Source: Streptomyces liliiviolaceus
GTDB lineage: Bacteria; Actinomycetota; Actinomycetes; Streptomycetales; Streptomycetaceae
Assembly (NCBI RefSeq): GCF_018070025.1
Contig: NZ_JAGPYQ010000001.1
Coordinates: forward strand, 124,001-188,000
DNA: 64,000 nt
Reading direction: 5' to 3'
Part shown: in pieces, positions 35,736 through 45,868 of the stretch
Layout: every line of letters begins with the position of its first letter
Numbering within the stretch: position 1 is the stretch's first letter
Made by a program: the position numbers and the translations under genes
Notes under the pieces: generated by a model
The model's database searches: none
What the model was told of the DNA's origin: nothing
The model's input: the letters and a program-made list of their open reading frames with translations, nothing else

Positions 35736-36944
35736 ATGGCTCTCAATACGTCCGCCGACGCCCCCCTCCCCGTCGGCGAGGTGTCGCGGCTCATCGGGGG
35801 ATGGATCGACCGGCTGGGCGCGGTGTGGGTCGAGGGGCAGATCACCCAGCTGTCGCGCCGCCCGGGCGCCGGCGTCGTCTTCCTGACGCTGCGTGACCCG
35901 TCGCACGACATCTCCGTGGGCGTGACCTGCTACCGGCAGGTGTTCGACGCCATCGCCGACGTCGTGAGCGAGGGCGCCCGCGTGGTCGTCCACGCGAAGC
36001 CCGAGTGGTACGCGCCGCGGGGCCAGCTGTCGCTGAGGGCCGTCGAGATCAAACCCGTCGGCGTGGGCGAACTGCTCGCCCGTCTGGAGCAGTTGAAGAA
36101 GTCCCTGGCCGCGGAAGGGCTGTTCGCCGCCGAGCGCAAGAAGCCGCTCCCGTTCCTGCCCCAGCTCGTCGGGCTGGTCACCGGCCGCGCCTCCGCCGCC
36201 GAGCGGGACGTCCTGGAGAACGCGCGCCACCGCTGGCCGGCCGTCCGCTTCGAGGTGCGCAATGTCGCCGTGCAGGGCGTGCACGCGGTGCCGCAGGTCG
36301 TCCAGGCGGTCAAGGACCTGGACGCGCTCGACGACGTCGACGTGATCATCGTGGCGCGCGGCGGCGGCAGCGTGGAGGACCTGCTCCCCTTCTCGGACGA
36401 GCAGCTCGTCCGGGCGGTCGCGGCATGCCGTACGCCGGTCGTGTCGGCCATCGGCCACGAGCCCGACAACCCGCTCCTGGACCACGTGGCCGACCTGCGC
36501 GCCTCCACCCCGACCGACGCCGCGAAGAAGGTCGTACCGGACGTCGGGGAGGAGTACGAGCGGGTCCGGTTCCTGCGGGACCGTGCCCGTCGGTGCGTCG
36601 GGTCCTTCATCGAGCGCGAGGAGCGGGGGCTCGCGCACGCGCTGGCCCGTCCCTCGATAGAGGATCCGCACCGGATGGTGGACGAGCGCGCCGACCACGT
36701 CGCCGCGCTCCTGGACCGGGGCCGCCGTACGCTCGGCCATCTCCTGGACCGGGCCGACTCGGAGCTGACCCACACCCACGCGCGCGTGGTGGCCCTCTCC
36801 CCCGCCGCGACCCTGAAGCGGGGGTACGCGGTCCTGCAGAAGTCCGACGGCCACGCCGTCCGGTCCCCGGACGAGGTGACGGCGGACGAGAGCCTGCGGG
36901 CGCGGGTCGCCGAGGGCGAGTTCACGGTACGAGTCGATGTCTGA
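35736..36944 (+). CDS. xseA: Exodeoxyribonuclease VII large subunit
   Basis: Protein of 402 aa, a usual actinobacterial XseA length. The N-terminal OB-fold ([14 protein letters not shown]...[10 protein letters not shown]) is followed by the catalytic domain with [12 protein letters not shown], '[14 protein letters not shown]' and [11 protein letters not shown], then a coiled-coil region and the conserved [14 protein letters not shown] tail ([11 protein letters not shown]). ExoVII degrades single-stranded DNA to acid-soluble fragments in mismatch and damage repair. xseB follows 21 nt later. The leaderless-type promoter decides the ATG. Confidence 0.96.
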   Translation: MALNTSADAPLPVGEVSRLIGGWIDRLGAVWVEGQITQLSRRPGAGVVFLTLRDPSHDISVGVTCYRQVFDAIADVVSEGARVVVHAKPEWYAPRGQLSLRAVEIKPVGVGELLARLEQLKKSLAAEGLFAAERKKPLPFLPQLVGLVTGRASAAERDVLENARHRWPAVRFEVRNVAVQGVHAVPQVVQAVKDLDALDDVDVIIVARGGGSVEDLLPFSDEQLVRAVAACRTPVVSAIGHEPDNPLLDHVADLRASTPTDAAKKVVPDVGEEYERVRFLRDRARRCVGSFIEREERGLAHALARPSIEDPHRMVDERADHVAALLDRGRRTLGHLLDRADSELTHTHARVVALSPAATLKRGYAVLQKSDGHAVRSPDEVTADESLRARVAEGEFTVRVDV

Positions 36945-36953
36945 GGCAGACCC

Positions 36954-36959
36954 TAGGGT
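36954..36959 (+). promoter_or_regulatory. Possible -10 box of a leaderless xseB transcript
   Basis: TAGGGT 6 nt before the ATG at 36966, inside the xseA-xseB gap; xseB may be made both by read-through and from here. Confidence 0.4.
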
Positions 36960-36965
36960 GGACGC

Positions 36966-37229
36966 ATGACCAGCAGGACCGGCACGGCCGGCACGACGGA
37001 CGAGGCGCTCGGGTACGAGCAGGCGCGCGACGAACTCATCGAGGTCGTACGACGCCTGGAGACGGGCGGTACGACGCTTGAGGAGTCGCTCGCCCTGTGG
37101 GAGCGCGGCGAGGAGCTGGCCAAGGTGTGCCGGCGATGGCTGGACGGGGCCCGCGCCCGCCTCGACGCGGCGCTGGCGGAGGAAGAGCAGCAGGAAGGCG
37201 AGGACGGGTCGGCGGCCGGTAACGGCTGA
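36966..37229 (+). CDS. xseB: Exodeoxyribonuclease VII small subunit
   Basis: Helical protein of 87 aa that binds the XseA coiled coil. The family signature [19 protein letters not shown]...[29 protein letters not shown] is intact, followed by a short acidic tail. Adjacent to xseA. No RBS; see the possible leaderless promoter. Confidence 0.95.
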   Translation: MTSRTGTAGTTDEALGYEQARDELIEVVRRLETGGTTLEESLALWERGEELAKVCRRWLDGARARLDAALAEEEQQEGEDGSAAGNG

Positions 37230-37383
37230 CTCCGGGGAGGCCCCAGAGGGAACGTCCGAGCAGGCGGGGCGGCGCGAGTGCGTCGCCCTTTCCTTTCGCT
37301 AGATAATTGGTCTGGCCATGTATATGTGAAGCGGATCACCCTGGTCCACTTTTGATTGAATCTTAAACCTACTCGGCGTACCG

Positions 37384-37395
37384 TGACACGTGTCA
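37384..37395. promoter_or_regulatory. Palindromic site upstream of the nitroreductase gene
   Basis: Perfect 12-bp palindrome TGACACGTGTCA, 46 nt before the ATG, just downstream of an A/T-rich promoter-like stretch (TTTTGATTGAATCTTAAACC). Candidate operator; regulator unknown. Confidence 0.5.
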
Positions 37396-37441
37396 GCCGA
37401 TCCCCCCGGATCCGACGCACGCTCCGAGAAGGTTTTGCTTC

Positions 37442-38032
37442 ATGTCTCTCGTTCTTGACCCCGCCGCCCAGGACCTGCTGTTCCGCGAGGCCCGTACCGC
37501 CAACGCCTTCACCGACGAGCCGGTGACCGACGAGCAGGTGCAGGCGATCTACGACCTGGTCAAGTACGGCCCGACCGCCTTCAACCAGTCGCCGCTGCGC
37601 ATCACCCTGGTCCGCTCCGCCGAGGCCCGCGAGCGCCTGGTGCAGCACATGGCCGAGGGCAACCAGCCGAAGACCGCCTCCGCCCCGCTCGTCGCGATCC
37701 TCTCCGCGGACAACGAGTTCCACGAGGAGCTGCCGGCCCTTCTCCCGCACTTCCCGCAGGCCAAGGACCTCTTCTTCGCCGAGCGCCCGGCCCGCGAGGG
37801 CGCCGCCGCGCTCAACGCCGCGCTGCAGGCCGCGTACTTCATCATCGGCGTCCGTGCCGCCGGACTGGCGGCCGGTCCGATGACGGGCTTCGACTTCGCG
37901 GGCGTCCAGAAGGAGTTCCTCGACGGCGACCACACCCCGCTGATGGTGGTCAACATCGGCCGGCCCGCCGAGAACGCCTGGTTCCCGCGCTCCCCGCGCC
38001 TTGAGGCCGACCAGGTCATCACGACGGTCTGA
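37442..38032 (+). CDS. rutE: Malonic semialdehyde reductase / nitroreductase family protein
   Basis: FMN-dependent nitroreductase-fold protein of 196 aa of the RutE/HadB subgroup, which reduces malonic semialdehyde to 3-hydroxypropionate in pyrimidine breakdown. Family segments 'FREARTANAFTDEPVTDEQ' and YDLVKYGPTAFNQSPLRI are clear. The other rut genes are not adjacent, so the physiological substrate may differ. GAGAAGG lies upstream of the ATG. A 20-bp hairpin terminates it. Confidence 0.88.
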   Translation: MSLVLDPAAQDLLFREARTANAFTDEPVTDEQVQAIYDLVKYGPTAFNQSPLRITLVRSAEARERLVQHMAEGNQPKTASAPLVAILSADNEFHEELPALLPHFPQAKDLFFAERPAREGAAALNAALQAAYFIIGVRAAGLAAGPMTGFDFAGVQKEFLDGDHTPLMVVNIGRPAENAWFPRSPRLEADQVITTV

Positions 38033-38060
38033 GCCGGACAGCATCCCGGACAGGACGACG

Positions 38061-38104
38061 GACATGCGAGAGGCCCCGGCATCGCCGGGGGCCTCTCGCA
38101 TGTC
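38061..38104. terminator. Strong bidirectional terminator
   Basis: Arms of 20 and 21 nt (GACATGCGAGAGGCCCCGGC and its near-complete complement with one bulged G) around ATC, between convergent genes. Confidence 0.88.
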
Positions 38105-38113
38105 CGTGCGTGC

Positions 38114-38632
38114 TCACGACGTCCTGAGCGACTCCGCCATCTTCGTCAGCTTCGCGAACGACGCCGTGCCGGTAACGACGGTCGTGGAGTTCTTCTCCCG
38201 GAGCACGAGGGCGTCGTACTTCTCGCCCTTGTAGCGCTTCCAGGACTTCTCGCCGATGCGCTGGGTGACGTTCGTCTCCTCGGCGCCCTGCGTGGTGTCA
38301 CCGATGAACGTGACGGGCTTCTGAGTGGACTGCTCGATCGCCACGTACTCCCCGTCGGGGTCGTGGAAGCCGAGGTGCCACGCGTCGAAGTCGGCTCCGC
38401 GGAACCGCACCGAGGTCGCCTTCCACTCCGTGGGCAGACCCTCGGGCGCCGCCACCGGATAGGTGGCCGCGCGGCGAGCCGTGAGGAGCTCCACGCGGTA
38501 GTCGACCCGTTCGAGAGGGGGCTCCGAGTCGTCCTTGGGGATGAAGACGTAGATGAAGCCCGCGACGATGCCGATCAGGCCCAGGGACAACACCATGTCC
38601 CGGACCGACTGCTTGCCTTTTCTGCCTGCCAC
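38114..38632 (-). CDS. DUF4245 single-pass membrane protein
   Basis: Protein of 172 aa with an N-terminal membrane anchor ([19 protein letters not shown]) and an extracytoplasmic DUF4245 domain ([19 protein letters not shown]...[18 protein letters not shown]). Conserved in actinobacteria next to glpX, function unknown. GTG start with a G-rich stretch directly before it. Divergent from glpX. Confidence 0.9.
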   Translation of the reverse strand: MAGRKGKQSVRDMVLSLGLIGIVAGFIYVFIPKDDSEPPLERVDYRVELLTARRAATYPVAAPEGLPTEWKATSVRFRGADFDAWHLGFHDPDGEYVAIEQSTQKPVTFIGDTTQGAEETNVTQRIGEKSWKRYKGEKYDALVLREKNSTTVVTGTASFAKLTKMAESLRTS

Positions 38633-38757
38633 TCCCCCATCGTCGCAGGTGCACTGCCCCGCTCATCCGTGGGGCCCCCTGCTCATTTTGTCGGACTGAG
38701 GATAGAGTCGGTGAAAACCCTCATCCGGCCGTCGCCGTATCAGAAAGGTGCGCTCCG

Positions 38758-39789
38758 ATGACCGAGCATCACTTGCCGTCCGAACTAGAGGTCCCCTCCG
38801 AGGCCCCCGACCGCAACCTCGCACTTGAGCTCGTCCGGGTCACCGAGGCCGCCGCGATGGCCGCGGGCCGCTGGGTCGGCCGCGGCGACAAGAACGGCGC
38901 CGACGGCGCGGCCGTGCGGGCCATGCGGACCCTCGTCTCCACCGTCTCGATGAACGGCGTCGTCGTCATCGGGGAGGGCGAGAAGGACGAGGCCCCGATG
39001 CTCTTCAACGGGGAGAACGTCGGCGACGGGACGGGTCCCGCGTGCGACATCGCCGTCGACCCGATCGACGGGACGACCCTCGCCGCGGCGGGCATGACCA
39101 ACGCGATCGCCGTACTGGCCGCCGCCGACCGCGGCACGATGTTCGACCCGTCCGCGGTCTTCTACATGGACAAGCTGGTCACCGGGCCCGAGGCCGCCGA
39201 CTTCGTCGACATCAACGCGCCGGTGTCCGTGAACATCCGGCGGGTCGCCAAGGCCAAGCGCGTCACGCCCGAGGACGTCACGGTCGTCATCCTCGACCGG
39301 CCGCGGCACGACGGCATCATCAAGGAGATCCGGGAGACCGGCGCACGCATCAAGCTCATCTCCGACGGGGATGTGGCCGGCTCGATCCTGGCGCTGCGCG
39401 AGGGCACCGGGATCGATCTGCTGCTCGGTATCGGTGGTACGCCCGAGGGGATCATCTCCGCCTGTGCGGTGAAGTGCCTCGGTGGCACCATCCAGGGGAA
39501 GTTGTGGCCCAAGGACGACGAGGAGCGGGCGCGGGCCGTTGATGCGGGGCACGACCTGGACCGGGTGCTGCTCACGGATGACCTGGTGTCCGGGGAGAAC
39601 GTGTTCTTCGTGGCCACCGGGATCACCGACGGGGAGTTGCTGCGGGGGGTTCGGTACCGGCCCGAGACCGCTACGACCGACTCGATCGTGATGCGGTCGA
39701 AGTCGGGGACGGTGCGGCAGATCAGCTCCGAGCATCGGCTTGCGAAGTTGCGGGCGTACAGCGCGATCGACTTCGACCGGGCGAAGTAG
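38758..39789 (+). CDS. glpX: Class II fructose-1,6-bisphosphatase
   Basis: Protein of 343 aa of gluconeogenesis, hydrolysing fructose-1,6-bisphosphate to fructose-6-phosphate. Metal and substrate motifs [11 protein letters not shown] (72-82) and DPIDGTT (101-107) are present, with GIGGTPEGI later. Mycobacteria and streptomycetes rely on this class. ATG at 38758 with AAAGG 9 nt upstream. The last 150 nt shift toward G/T-ending codons, and tandem family B repeats follow the stop. Confidence 0.97.
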   Translation: MTEHHLPSELEVPSEAPDRNLALELVRVTEAAAMAAGRWVGRGDKNGADGAAVRAMRTLVSTVSMNGVVVIGEGEKDEAPMLFNGENVGDGTGPACDIAVDPIDGTTLAAAGMTNAIAVLAAADRGTMFDPSAVFYMDKLVTGPEAADFVDINAPVSVNIRRVAKAKRVTPEDVTVVILDRPRHDGIIKEIRETGARIKLISDGDVAGSILALREGTGIDLLLGIGGTPEGIISACAVKCLGGTIQGKLWPKDDEERARAVDAGHDLDRVLLTDDLVSGENVFFVATGITDGELLRGVRYRPETATTDSIVMRSKSGTVRQISSEHRLAKLRAYSAIDFDRAK

Positions 39790-39830
39790 CTCCGCTGGTT
39801 TTGGGGGTCGTGGGGGCCGTGGTCGGGTGC

Positions 39831-40018
39831 GGGTCCGTGGGGGTTGCTCGCGCAGTTCCCCGCGCCCCTTATCGGGCCGGTGGGTGCCTGCAGGTACGTC
39901 GTGGCTTGTCGCGCAGTTCCCCGCGCCCCTGACAGGGCCCGTCGTCGGGTGCGGGATCGTCGTGGCTTGTCGCGCAGTTCCCCGCGCCCCCTTCGGGGCG
40001 CGGGTGGGTGGTCGTTTG
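39831..40018. repeat. Three tandem family B repeats
   Basis: The 20-nt core cgcgcagttccccgcgcccc begins at 39849, 39910 and 39971, a 61-bp period, with ggtgcgg/cgtcgtggcttgt spacers. The last is followed by ttcggggcgcgg. Probably acts as a terminator cluster between convergent glpX and the Wbl gene. Confidence 0.92.
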
Positions 40019-40028
40019 GCGGGGCGGG

Positions 40029-40406
40029 TCAGCCGGCTGCGGCTATCGGGCCCGGGGTTCGGGCCGTTTTCTGGAGGTCCAGGTCTCGGCGGCGGCGTCG
40101 GGCCAGGACCACGCGGCGCTCCGCGGCGGTGAGGCCGCCCCAGACGCCGTACGGCTCCGGTTGCAGCAGTGCGTGTTCCCGGCACTCGATCATCACCGGA
40201 CAGCGCGCGCAGACCCGCTTCGCCGCCTCCTCGCGGGACAGCCGGGCCGCGGTGGGTTCCTTCGAGGGTGCGAAGAACAGCCCGGCCTCGTCGCGGCGGC
40301 ACACGGCCTCCGTGTGCCAGGGGGCGTCCTGGTCCCTCTCGCGCACCGGCACCGGCTGGGGCGGAACGGCAGCGACCTGCAGGGACTGATGCGGCGGATG
40401 CAGCAC
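40029..40406 (-). CDS. wblI: WhiB-family iron-sulfur transcription factor (WblI-like)
   Basis: Protein of 125 aa. Four cluster cysteines C36, C66, C69 and C75 have the spacing C-x29-C-x2-C-x5-C; the turn motif GVWGGLT and a basic DNA-binding tail (RRVVLARRRRRDLDL) follow. Wbl proteins bind a 4Fe-4S cluster and partner with the principal sigma factor to control development, redox and antibiotic genes. GTG start with AGGAG 6 nt upstream. The name wblI is from remembered gene order near glpX (SCO5046) and is less certain than the family. Confidence 0.9.
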   Translation of the reverse strand: MLHPPHQSLQVAAVPPQPVPVRERDQDAPWHTEAVCRRDEAGLFFAPSKEPTAARLSREEAAKRVCARCPVMIECREHALLQPEPYGVWGGLTAAERRVVLARRRRRDLDLQKTARTPGPIAAAG

Positions 40407-40578
40407 GGTCTACTCCTGACGACGGCTTCGCGAGCGAGAGACGATGCAGCAAGGCCTACCCGCTGTACGCGCGCCTATGCACTCAGTTCGCAAGCGCCGA
40501 GGATCCCGGCCGGTACCGGACCGGGCACGAGGCTTCGCCCCGGACCGTACTCTTCCGGTCGTCGTGGATTCGCGACCG

Positions 40579-41274
40579 TCAATGTCCCAGATGTTTGCGC
40601 AACTTGGCGTTCACCTTGTCGGTGACCCGGTCGAGGATGTCCTCGATCAGCTTCCCCCGCTTCGGCTTCGCCTCGATGCTCCCCAGCACGGCCAGCCCGT
40701 CCACGTACACCACGGGGGCGTCCTGTTCGCCCGAGTCCAGCGTGTCCACCTCGAAGCTGCCGAGGACTCCCCCGCCGCTGCCGCGCAGCGACACGTTCTC
40801 CGGGACGCGGACCTCGACGCTGCCGAACACCGATATCGCCTTGATCACGACCTGCTGGTGCTCGAATATCGCCTCGCTGAGGTCTATCTCCACACTGCCG
40901 AAGATCGCGTACGCGTGCGTGCGGCGGCCCACGCGCCAGCGGCCCCTGCGCACGGCCGCGCTGAACACCGCCACCACGTTCTCGTCGGCGACCGGGGGGA
41001 TCGCGCCCGGGACGGGCCGGTTGGGAGCCGCCGTGAACGCGGCCGACGCGCGGGGGCGGTGGGCCGCGGGCAGGTCCCGCACCAGCGGTTCCAGGTCGCC
41101 CACGGTCTTCGCGCGGAAGACCTCCTCGACCCGCTCCGCGTGCTCCTCCGCGGTGAGGCGGCCCTCGGCGTGGGCGTCGCGCAGCATGTCCGCGATCCGG
41201 TCGCGGTCCGCGTCGGACGCGCGGAGGTCGGTGTGCTTCCGAAGGTCGGGCTCGGTGTGCTTCTGAAGGTCCAC
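40579..41274 (-). CDS. DUF1707 / LiaF-like protein
   Basis: Protein of 231 aa with an N-terminal DUF1707 (SHOCT-like) domain (LRASDADRDRIADMLRDAHAEGRLTAEEHAERVEEVFRAKT) and a C-terminal cell-wall-active-antibiotic-response/LiaF-like beta-solenoid (AYAIFGSVEIDLSEAIFEHQQ...FGSVEVRVPENV). It lacks membrane helices, so it is probably cytoplasmic or membrane-associated. Such proteins often report on envelope stress, role unproven. GTG start with TACGCT exactly 6 nt upstream and no RBS. Confidence 0.88.
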   Translation of the reverse strand: MDLQKHTEPDLRKHTDLRASDADRDRIADMLRDAHAEGRLTAEEHAERVEEVFRAKTVGDLEPLVRDLPAAHRPRASAAFTAAPNRPVPGAIPPVADENVVAVFSAAVRRGRWRVGRRTHAYAIFGSVEIDLSEAIFEHQQVVIKAISVFGSVEVRVPENVSLRGSGGGVLGSFEVDTLDSGEQDAPVVYVDGLAVLGSIEAKPKRGKLIEDILDRVTDKVNAKLRKHLGH

Positions 41275-41280
41275 GGCAGC

Positions 41281-41286
41281 AGCGTA
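41281..41286 (-). promoter_or_regulatory. Probable -10 box of a leaderless DUF1707 transcript
   Basis: TACGCT on the minus strand, 6 nt before the GTG at 41274. Confidence 0.5.
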
Positions 41287-41292
41287 CCCAAA

Positions 41293-41306
41293 CGCGATAG
41301 ATCGCG
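41293..41306. promoter_or_regulatory. Palindrome between DUF1707 and class I fumarase genes
   Basis: CGCGATAGATCGCG (6-bp arms, 2-nt centre), immediately upstream of the -10 box of the DUF1707 gene. Candidate operator that could affect either divergent gene. Confidence 0.5.
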
Positions 41307-41441
41307 ACTAGAGGGTGTGGACAGCGGGTCCGGACGACCTACTGAGCCTTACCTCACAAACTCGGTGTCCGAGGCAGGTTCTACGCTGGTGGCGCCGCCA
41401 ACGGAGGCCGGCCGCTGTCTGTCGATGAAGGATTTGGCGAG

Positions 41442-43130
<1,689 letters not shown>

Positions 43131-43131
43131 A

Positions 43132-43138
43132 TTTTTTT
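43132..43138 (+). terminator. U-tract after fumB
   Basis: Seven T residues directly after the stop codon, preceded by self-complementary GGGGGCCCGGGC. Rare in this genome; a possible intrinsic terminator, with the A3 repeat behind it. Confidence 0.45.
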
Positions 43139-43334
43139 CGCCCCCGCCGCCCCTACCCTTCCCGTCACTGCATGGGGGCTGCGCCCCCTCGCCCCCCGTA
43201 TCGCGCTGCGCGCTCGTCCTCAAACGCCGGACGGGCTGAAAGATGTCTTTCAGCCCGTCCAGCGTTTGAGGACCGGGGGTTCGGGGGCAGCGCCCCCGAG
43301 TCAGTGACGGGAATGGGTAGGGGCGGCGGGGGCG
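43139..43334. repeat. Family A dispersed palindromic repeat (copy A3)
   Basis: Compact copy between the two fumarase genes. The core cctcaaacgccggacgggct is followed almost directly by agcccgtccagcgtttgagg; outer ends match A1, A2 and A4 in mirrored form. Confidence 0.92.
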
Positions 43335-43345
43335 ATATACCTGCT

Positions 43346-44731
43346 ATGACCGACTACCGCATCGAACACGACTCCATGGGCGAGGTCCGCGTCCCCGCGG
43401 ACGCGAAGTGGCGGGCCCAGACCCAGCGCGCCGTCGAGAACTTCCCGATCTCCGGGCAGCATCTGGAGCGCGCCCACATCGAGGCCCTGGCCAGGATCAA
43501 GGCGGCCGCGGCCAAGGTGAACGCGGGCCTCGGGGTGCTGGACAAGGACGTCGCGGAGGCCATCCAGGAGGCGGCGGCCGAGGTCGCGGACGGGAAGTGG
43601 GACGCGGAATTCCCCGTGGACGTCTTCCAGACGGGGTCGGGGACCTCGTCCAACATGAACACCAACGAGGTCCTCGCCACCCTGGCGACGGAACGGCTCG
43701 GCAGGGACGTACACCCGAACGACCACGTGAACGCCTCGCAGTCCAGCAACGACGTCTTCCCCTCCTCCCTCCACATCGCCGCGACCGCCGCCGTCACCCG
43801 CGATCTCGTCCCGGCGCTCGAACACCTCGCCACGTCGCTCAGCCGCAAGTCCGAGGAGTTCGCCGATGTGGTGAAGTCCGGGCGGACCCATCTCATGGAC
43901 GCCACGCCGGTGACGCTGGGCCAGGAGTTCGGCGGGTACGCGGCCCAGGTGCGGTACGGGATCGAGCGGCTGGAGGCCTCCCTGCCGCGGCTCGCCGAGC
44001 TGCCGCTCGGGGGGACGGCCGTCGGGACGGGGATCAACACGCCGCCCGGGTTCTCCGCAGCCGTGATCGCCGAGGTCGCGCGCACCACCGGGCTGCCGCT
44101 CACCGAGGCCCGCGACCACTTCGAGGCGCAGGGCGCGCGGGACGGGGTCGTAGAGACCAGCGGGCAGCTGCGGACCATCGCCGTGGGGCTCACGAAGATC
44201 GCGAACGATCTGCGGTGGATGGCGTCCGGGCCGCGTACGGGTCTCGCGGAGATCAGTCTGCCCGATCTGCAGCCGGGCTCGTCGATCATGCCCGGCAAGG
44301 TGAATCCGGTGATTCCCGAGGCCGTGCTGATGGTGGCCGCGCAGGTGGTCGGGAACGACGCCACGATCGGCGTCGCCGGCGCCTCCGGCAACTTCGAGCT
44401 GAACGTCATGCTGCCGGTCATCGCGAAGAACGTCCTGGAGTCCGTGCGGCTGCTCGCGAACGTCTCCCGGCTGCTCGCCGACCGGACCGTGGACGGCATC
44501 ACGGCCGACCGCGAGCGGGCCCGCGAGTACGCCGAGTCGTCGCCGTCGGTCGTGACACCGCTGAACAAGTACATCGGGTACGAGGAGGCCGCCAAGGTCG
44601 CCAAGAAGGCGCTCGCCGAGCGGAGGACCATCCGCGAGGTCGTCCTGGAGTCGGGGTACGTGGAGCGCGGCGACCTCACCCGGGAGCAGCTGGACGAGGC
44701 CCTGGATGTCCTGCGGATGACAAGGCCGTAA
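43346..44731 (+). CDS. fumC: Class II fumarate hydratase
   Basis: Aspartase/fumarase superfamily enzyme of 461 aa, cluster-free and oxygen-stable. Family signature [11 protein letters not shown] is intact, with substrate segments [13 protein letters not shown] and [17 protein letters not shown]. The ATG at 43346 lies 11 nt beyond repeat A3; a TATACC hexamer is 4 nt before it and no RBS is seen, so the promoter must overlap the edge of the repeat. It backs up the class I enzyme in the TCA cycle. Confidence 0.97.
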   Translation: MTDYRIEHDSMGEVRVPADAKWRAQTQRAVENFPISGQHLERAHIEALARIKAAAAKVNAGLGVLDKDVAEAIQEAAAEVADGKWDAEFPVDVFQTGSGTSSNMNTNEVLATLATERLGRDVHPNDHVNASQSSNDVFPSSLHIAATAAVTRDLVPALEHLATSLSRKSEEFADVVKSGRTHLMDATPVTLGQEFGGYAAQVRYGIERLEASLPRLAELPLGGTAVGTGINTPPGFSAAVIAEVARTTGLPLTEARDHFEAQGARDGVVETSGQLRTIAVGLTKIANDLRWMASGPRTGLAEISLPDLQPGSSIMPGKVNPVIPEAVLMVAAQVVGNDATIGVAGASGNFELNVMLPVIAKNVLESVRLLANVSRLLADRTVDGITADRERAREYAESSPSVVTPLNKYIGYEEAAKVAKKALAERRTIREVVLESGYVERGDLTREQLDEALDVLRMTRP

Positions 44732-44791
44732 CGTCGTCGGGCGAGCAGGCGAACCATGGCGCTTACCGCAGCGTCGTATGCCCCGGGCACC

Positions 44792-44797
44792 TAATAT
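44792..44797 (+). promoter_or_regulatory. Probable -10 box of a leaderless DUF402 transcript
   Basis: TAATAT 6 nt before the ATG at 44804, the best -10 match of the set; no RBS. Confidence 0.6.
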
Positions 44798-44803
44798 CTG
44801 TTC

Positions 44804-45496
44804 ATGGCAGAGGGCGGAGCGGTGACACATGTGGAAGCGGGCGGTTCGGCGGCGTACTGGAACCCCGGGAGTCAGATCCTGTGGCGTTACCGGGAGAACG
44901 CCGGCGATCGCTTCCACATCGCGCGTCCCGTGACCGTCGTGCGGGACGACGGCGACCTGCTCGCCGTGTGGCTGGCCCCGGGGACGGAGTGCGTGAAGCC
45001 CGTCCTCACGGACGGCACGTCCGTGCACGCGGAGCCGCTGGAGTCCCGCTACACCAAGCCCCGGACCGTGCAGCGCGACCGCTGGTTCGGCACCGGCGTC
45101 CTGAAGCTGGCGCGGCCCGGCGAGCCCTGGTCGGTGTGGCTGTTCTGGGAGCCGGGCTGGCAGTTCAAGAACTGGTACGTCAACCTGGAGGAACCGCTGG
45201 CCAGATGGTCCGGCGGCGTCGACTCCGAGGACCACTTCCTCGACATCTCGGTCCATCCGGACCGGACTTGGGGCTGGCGCGACGAGGACGAGTTCGCACA
45301 GGCCCAGCGGGACGGCCTGATGGACGAACGGCTGGCCGCGCGCGTGGGCGAGGCCGGACGCGCCGCGGTGGAGGTGATCCGCCACTGGGGCCCGCCGTTC
45401 TCGGACGGCTGGCAGCACTGGCGACCCGATCCCGCCTGGTCCGTACCGTCCCTGCCCGACGACTGGGATCGCACACCCGCGCACGTGTCCACATGA
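44804..45496 (+). CDS. DUF402 protein (FomD/nucleoside diphosphatase fold)
   Basis: Soluble protein of 230 aa with a DUF402 barrel (PRTVQRDRWFGTGVLKLARPGEPWSVWLFWEPGWQFKNWYVNLEEP, DEDEFAQAQRDGLMDE). Members with known activity hydrolyse nucleoside diphosphates or cytidylyl intermediates (FomD, Ntdp). The acidic metal-site residues DSEDHFLDI are present. Substrate here unknown. Divergence of neighbours gives no pathway. The ATG is set by the leaderless promoter. Confidence 0.88.
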   Translation: MAEGGAVTHVEAGGSAAYWNPGSQILWRYRENAGDRFHIARPVTVVRDDGDLLAVWLAPGTECVKPVLTDGTSVHAEPLESRYTKPRTVQRDRWFGTGVLKLARPGEPWSVWLFWEPGWQFKNWYVNLEEPLARWSGGVDSEDHFLDISVHPDRTWGWRDEDEFAQAQRDGLMDERLAARVGEAGRAAVEVIRHWGPPFSDGWQHWRPDPAWSVPSLPDDWDRTPAHVST

Positions 45497-45868
45497 GACC
45501 CTTGATGCGCCCCCGTGGTAGAACCGTAGGATCGTCCTCCGCAACGCGAACGAACAGTCAGGGTCGGTGCGCGACACCGTCGTTGAGGAGTGATGGTCGG
45601 GCGGCGGGCGGGTGCGCCACGGCAACTCCCGCACAAGGCGCTGAGCTTGACCGAACGTCACCGAGGGGCGGCAGGACGTGAGCGTGGGATACGAGGGTCA
45701 CAGCGGTACGACCCGGAGCCGGCGAATCAGGCTGTTCCCGCCGGTGTCCGAAGGTCATTCTTCTGAGAGGCTGTCTGATCACGCGGGGATTCCGTTCCTG
45801 GGGCACGCATTCCGGGTATCGGGCTCTCTGCGGGACGAACTGCACGCACGGCGCGCAGCACCGGACGG
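45497..45868. other. 372-bp upstream region of the second SpoIIE phosphatase gene
   Basis: No gene that I trust. A promoter-like pair lies at the left (45502-45532). The leader of over 300 nt before the ATG is unusually long; I see no recognisable riboswitch. Confidence 0.45.
45502..45532 (+). promoter_or_regulatory. Candidate promoter
   Basis: TTGATG (45502-45507) and TAGGAT (45527-45532) with a 19-bp spacer, directly after the DUF402 stop. Confidence 0.4.

Noticed and set aside
39831..40018. CRISPR-like look of the three regularly spaced repeats
   Set aside because: Only three units, spacers are themselves similar, and no cas genes are near.
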